From NCBI GenBank assembly GCA_010365205.1, contig JAAFGU010000100.1:2528-10869 (forward strand): DNA of 8,342 bases, written 5' to 3'. Made by a program: the position numbers and the translations under genes. This document shows positions 5,787 to 8,342 of this stretch, one piece after another. The stretch's first letter is position 1. Every line of letters begins with the position of its first letter. The notes under the pieces are model-generated. The model was not told where the DNA came from, made no database searches, and worked only from the letters and a program-made list of their open reading frames with translations. The stretch is from Aromatoleum sp. GTDB lineage: Bacteria > Pseudomonadota > Gammaproteobacteria > Burkholderiales > Casimicrobiaceae.

Positions 5787-7589
5787 GTGTCCCACGCTAC
5801 GACCTTCCCCCACCCCCCGATCCGCCGCCTGCTCGCACTGATTTCGGCGACCGCGCTCGCGTTCGGCGCCAGCGCCGCGACGGCTGCGCAAGCGCAGCCC
5901 GGTCACGTTTCCTACCGCGTCGTCATCGACGCGCCGTCGCCGCTGGCGAGCACGCTCGAGCAGGGCCTCGACCTCGTTCGCTGGCAGGGCTTCGACGACA
6001 TGACCGAGGACTTGCTCGACCGCCTGGCGCAGGAAGCGATCGGTCAGACGAAAGAGGTCGCCGCCACCGAAGGTTACTTTTCGGCGAGCGTCGACATTGC
6101 CGTGCAACGCGGTGCGGCGCCCGGCGTGCCGCTGATTCTCAGGCTCACGGTGCGTCCCGGCCAGCCGACGCGGATCACGCGCGTCAACGTTCGCGTCACG
6201 GGAAAAGCGACGACCGACGTGCCCGACGGCACCGCGGCGATCGCCAAGGCACAGCGCGAATGGCTGTTGCCGGCAGGCGCTGCGTTCCGGCAGTCCGCAT
6301 GGGATGCCGCCAAGCGCAAGGCTGTCGCCACGATCGCGGCGAGCCCGTACGCCGCCGCCGCGATCGAGAAAAGCGAGGCGCGCATCGACCCCGATACGCA
6401 CAGCGCCGAACTCGACGTCGCCATCGCCAGCGGCGAGCCGTTCCGGTTCGGCGGTGTCGACATCCAAGGTCTGCGCCGCTATGACCTTTCGGTGGTCCGC
6501 AATTTCAGCACGATCCGCGCCGGCGAGCGCTACTCGGAGGCGCGGCTGGAGCAGTTCATCCGCCGCCTGAACACGTCGGGCTACTTTTCCAGCGTGCAGG
6601 CGCGGATCGAGCCGGACCCCGCGCGCGCGGGCGACTCGACGATCGACGTGCGCGTCATCGAGGCGCCGCCGAAGCGGCTGGAAGGCGGCCTCGGGTTCTC
6701 GACCGACACCCGGGTGCGCGGCAACCTCCGCTACTCCGACGTCGACGTGGACCACCGCGCGTCGCAGTTCTTCGTCGAGGCGCGGGCTGACAGCAAGATC
6801 CAGAACCTCTCGGCACGCATCGTGCGCCCGCCGAACGAGGGCGGCTGGCTCGACACGTTCGGCGCGCAGATGGAGCGAACAGACATCGCCGGGCTCACGA
6901 CGAAGGCGATTTCGGTCGGTGTCCGCCGGCGCTCGCTGGAGGAGCGCGACCTCGCCGCCTACGCCGCGACCTACTACGACGACGAACAACGGCCCGCGGG
7001 GTCCGCACGGCAACATGCCCATGCAAGCTACGTCGAGTACGGGCGCACCTGGCGCAACGTCGACGGACTGCTGGCGCCGACCCGCGGCTGGGCGCTGGAG
7101 ACGATGCTGGGCGCCGGTCCGCCGGTGGTTTCGACACGCGCATTCGGCCGCGCCATCGTCAAATTCGCGGCGTGGTATCCGCTTGGCCGCGCGGATTCGC
7201 TGGAGTTCCGCGCGGAAGCCGGCGGTGTGCTGGCGAACTCGCGCGACGGCATCCCGTCGGCGCTGCTGTTCCGGACCGGCGGCGACACGTCGGTCCGCGG
7301 TTACGCATTCGAGAGCCTCGGCGTGCAGCAGGGCGACGCAATCGTCGGCGGACGTTACTACGCGCTCGCCAGCGTCGAGGCCGCGCACTACTTCACGCCG
7401 GTCTGGGGCATCGCCGCGTTCGTCGACGCCGGCAACGCCGGCGACGACCTGCGCTTATTCCGCGCCGTGTACGGATACGGCACGGGTCTTCGCGTGAGGA
7501 GCCCGATCGGGCCCGTGCGCGTCGACGTCGCCTATGGGCAGGCGACGCAACAAGTGCGCTTCCACATGTCGGTCGGCGTGTCGTTCTGA
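5787..7589 (+). CDS. tamA: Outer membrane translocation and assembly protein TamA (Omp85 family)
   Basis: TamA is an outer membrane protein that works with TamB in envelope biogenesis, with proposed roles in inserting some outer membrane proteins and in lipid transport. From the GTG at 5787 it has 600 residues, about the family length. A signal peptide follows directly (IRRLLALISATALAFGASA, cleavage near AQA at 34-36). Three POTRA domains follow at about 40-292; the third begins FRFGGVDIQGLRRYD (219). The beta-barrel starts at about 297 (RLEGGLGFSTDT). GGDTSVRGYAFESLG carries the RGY motif at 504-506, typical of Omp85 loop 6. HYFTPVWGIAAFVDAGNAG and YGTGLRVRSPIGPVRVDVAY follow, and the chain ends SVGVSF with the terminal Phe expected for BAM targeting. 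The start is uncertain: an ATG at 5679 would add 36 residues before the signal peptide, which is less plausible. tamB follows after 10 bases. Confidence 0.93.
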   Translation: MSHATTFPHPPIRRLLALISATALAFGASAATAAQAQPGHVSYRVVIDAPSPLASTLEQGLDLVRWQGFDDMTEDLLDRLAQEAIGQTKEVAATEGYFSASVDIAVQRGAAPGVPLILRLTVRPGQPTRITRVNVRVTGKATTDVPDGTAAIAKAQREWLLPAGAAFRQSAWDAAKRKAVATIAASPYAAAAIEKSEARIDPDTHSAELDVAIASGEPFRFGGVDIQGLRRYDLSVVRNFSTIRAGERYSEARLEQFIRRLNTSGYFSSVQARIEPDPARAGDSTIDVRVIEAPPKRLEGGLGFSTDTRVRGNLRYSDVDVDHRASQFFVEARADSKIQNLSARIVRPPNEGGWLDTFGAQMERTDIAGLTTKAISVGVRRRSLEERDLAAYAATYYDDEQRPAGSARQHAHASYVEYGRTWRNVDGLLAPTRGWALETMLGAGPPVVSTRAFGRAIVKFAAWYPLGRADSLEFRAEAGGVLANSRDGIPSALLFRTGGDTSVRGYAFESLGVQQGDAIVGGRYYALASVEAAHYFTPVWGIAAFVDAGNAGDDLRLFRAVYGYGTGLRVRSPIGPVRVDVAYGQATQQVRFHMSVGVSF

Positions 7590-7599
7590 TCGGTTGACG

Positions 7600-8342
7600 A
7601 TGAAATCCTCCTCCGCATCCGGCGCCTCCGACGCCACTGCCGCACCGCCGCCGCGCCGTCGCCGCTGGTGGCGCGTACTCGCCGCGTTCGTCATTGCCAT
7701 CGCGTTGTCGATTGCCGCAGGCGTCACGTGGCTGGGCAGCCGGTCGGCCCTCGACTTCGCGATCCGCCAACTCCAGGTGCGCCTCGGGGATCGTCTGGTC
7801 ATCGAAGGCGCATCGGGCGCGCTGACCTCCACGCTTCGTGCCCGTAGCATCCGCTACTCGACGCCCGACCTCACAGTGACCGCTGACGACGTGGCCGTCA
7901 CCTGGTCCCCGATGGACCTGTGGTCGAACCGGCTCCGCATCGACGGACTGGGCGCGCAGCGCGTGATGATCGAGATCACGTCGAAAAACGTGGCGACCGG
8001 GATGCCCGAATCGCTCGCGCTGCCGGTCGAATTTGCGATTGCACACGCCGGCATCGCGCATCTCGAGTTGCGCAACGGCGCGACGACACGCGCGTTCGAC
8101 GGCATCGCGTTCGCGTATGCCGGCGGACCGTCTGTCCACGCGTTGTCCGACGTCGCGCTCGCCTTCGATGCCGGCCGGATCAAAGGGGAAATCACGCTGG
8201 CGGCGACGGCGCCGTTCAGCGCCCGCGGCGCATTCGCTCTGGAGGGCGCCGGGCCGCTCGCGCGCGTCAGCGCAAAAGTCGACGTCGGCGGCAGCCTCGC
8301 GGCACTCGACGTCAAGGCAGCGCTGCGCTTCGGCGAGACGAC
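7600..8342 (+). CDS. tamB: Translocation and assembly module protein TamB, 5' part only
   Basis: TamB is a very large AsmA-like protein anchored in the inner membrane that spans the periplasm to contact TamA. Only 247 codons lie in the window; the family is usually over 1,200 residues, so most of it is to the right. I translated the frame by hand and it is open to the edge. Residues 1-25 form a basic cytoplasmic tail (PPPRRRRWWR), followed by one membrane segment at about 26-45 (VLAAFVIAIALSIAAGVTWL). LVIEGASGALTSTLRARSIR and VTWSPMDLWSNRLRIDGLGA then match the typical TamB N-terminal layout of a leading EGxxG strand and WSP...L..RL. The start ATG is 10 bases after the tamA stop with no clear Shine-Dalgarno sequence, so coupling to tamA translation is likely; an in-frame TTG at 7594 is an alternative. 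Identification rests on context plus these motifs. Confidence 0.88.
   Translation, partial: MKSSSASGASDATAAPPPRRRRWWRVLAAFVIAIALSIAAGVTWLGSRSALDFAIRQLQVRLGDRLVIEGASGALTSTLRARSIRYSTPDLTVTADDVAVTWSPMDLWSNRLRIDGLGAQRVMIEITSKNVATGMPESLALPVEFAIAHAGIAHLELRNGATTRAFDGIAFAYAGGPSVHALSDVALAFDAGRIKGEITLAATAPFSARGAFALEGAGPLARVSAKVDVGGSLAALDVKAALRFGET

Noticed and set aside
5271..7388. 705-codon minus-strand frame antisense to tamA
   Set aside because: No recognisable domain, Arg-rich composition, and it lies opposite a gene with clear Omp85 motifs; a mirror of GC-rich codon use.

Overview
The window is GC-rich DNA, with codons mostly ending in G or C, from a Gram-negative bacterium. A mraZ-rsmH division-cluster head, a tamA-tamB pair, and Sec and Tat export signals together point to a proteobacterium. 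The flavour of the proteins suggests a betaproteobacterium, possibly Burkholderiales; this is inference, since there is no rRNA marker here.

Left part, minus strand (1-1400): the head of a dcw (division and cell wall) cluster runs leftward off the window. It has a near-consensus sigma70 promoter (1371-1400), a three-box MraZ operator with a 10-bp period (1337-1361), mraZ from a GTG start (754-1257), and rsmH, which overlaps the mraZ stop by one base and is cut by the window edge.

Divergent spacer (1258-1874): the promoter-proximal part, about 1381-1500, is strikingly AT-rich (about 64% A+T against GC-rich surroundings). The remainder holds no recognisable gene, only a possible 21-codon ORF with a good Shine-Dalgarno sequence.

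Middle, plus strand (1875-5382): a tight two-gene unit. The first gene encodes an exported DUF1800 protein carrying N-terminal DUF5648-like repeats. The second encodes a Tat-exported DUF1501 protein of the alkaline-phosphatase-like type. The genes are one base apart. This widespread but functionally obscure pair is the least understood content here. A 19-bp hairpin 23 bases after the second stop probably ends or insulates the unit.

Right part, plus strand (5383-8342): about 400 bases of non-coding spacer, then tamA (an Omp85-family outer membrane protein) and, 10 bases later, tamB (an inner-membrane-anchored AsmA-like bridge protein), which is cut by the right edge. TamA and TamB form an envelope-spanning complex.

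No mobile elements, CRISPR arrays, tRNAs or rRNAs were seen. The long ORFs on other frames and strands are high-GC shadows.
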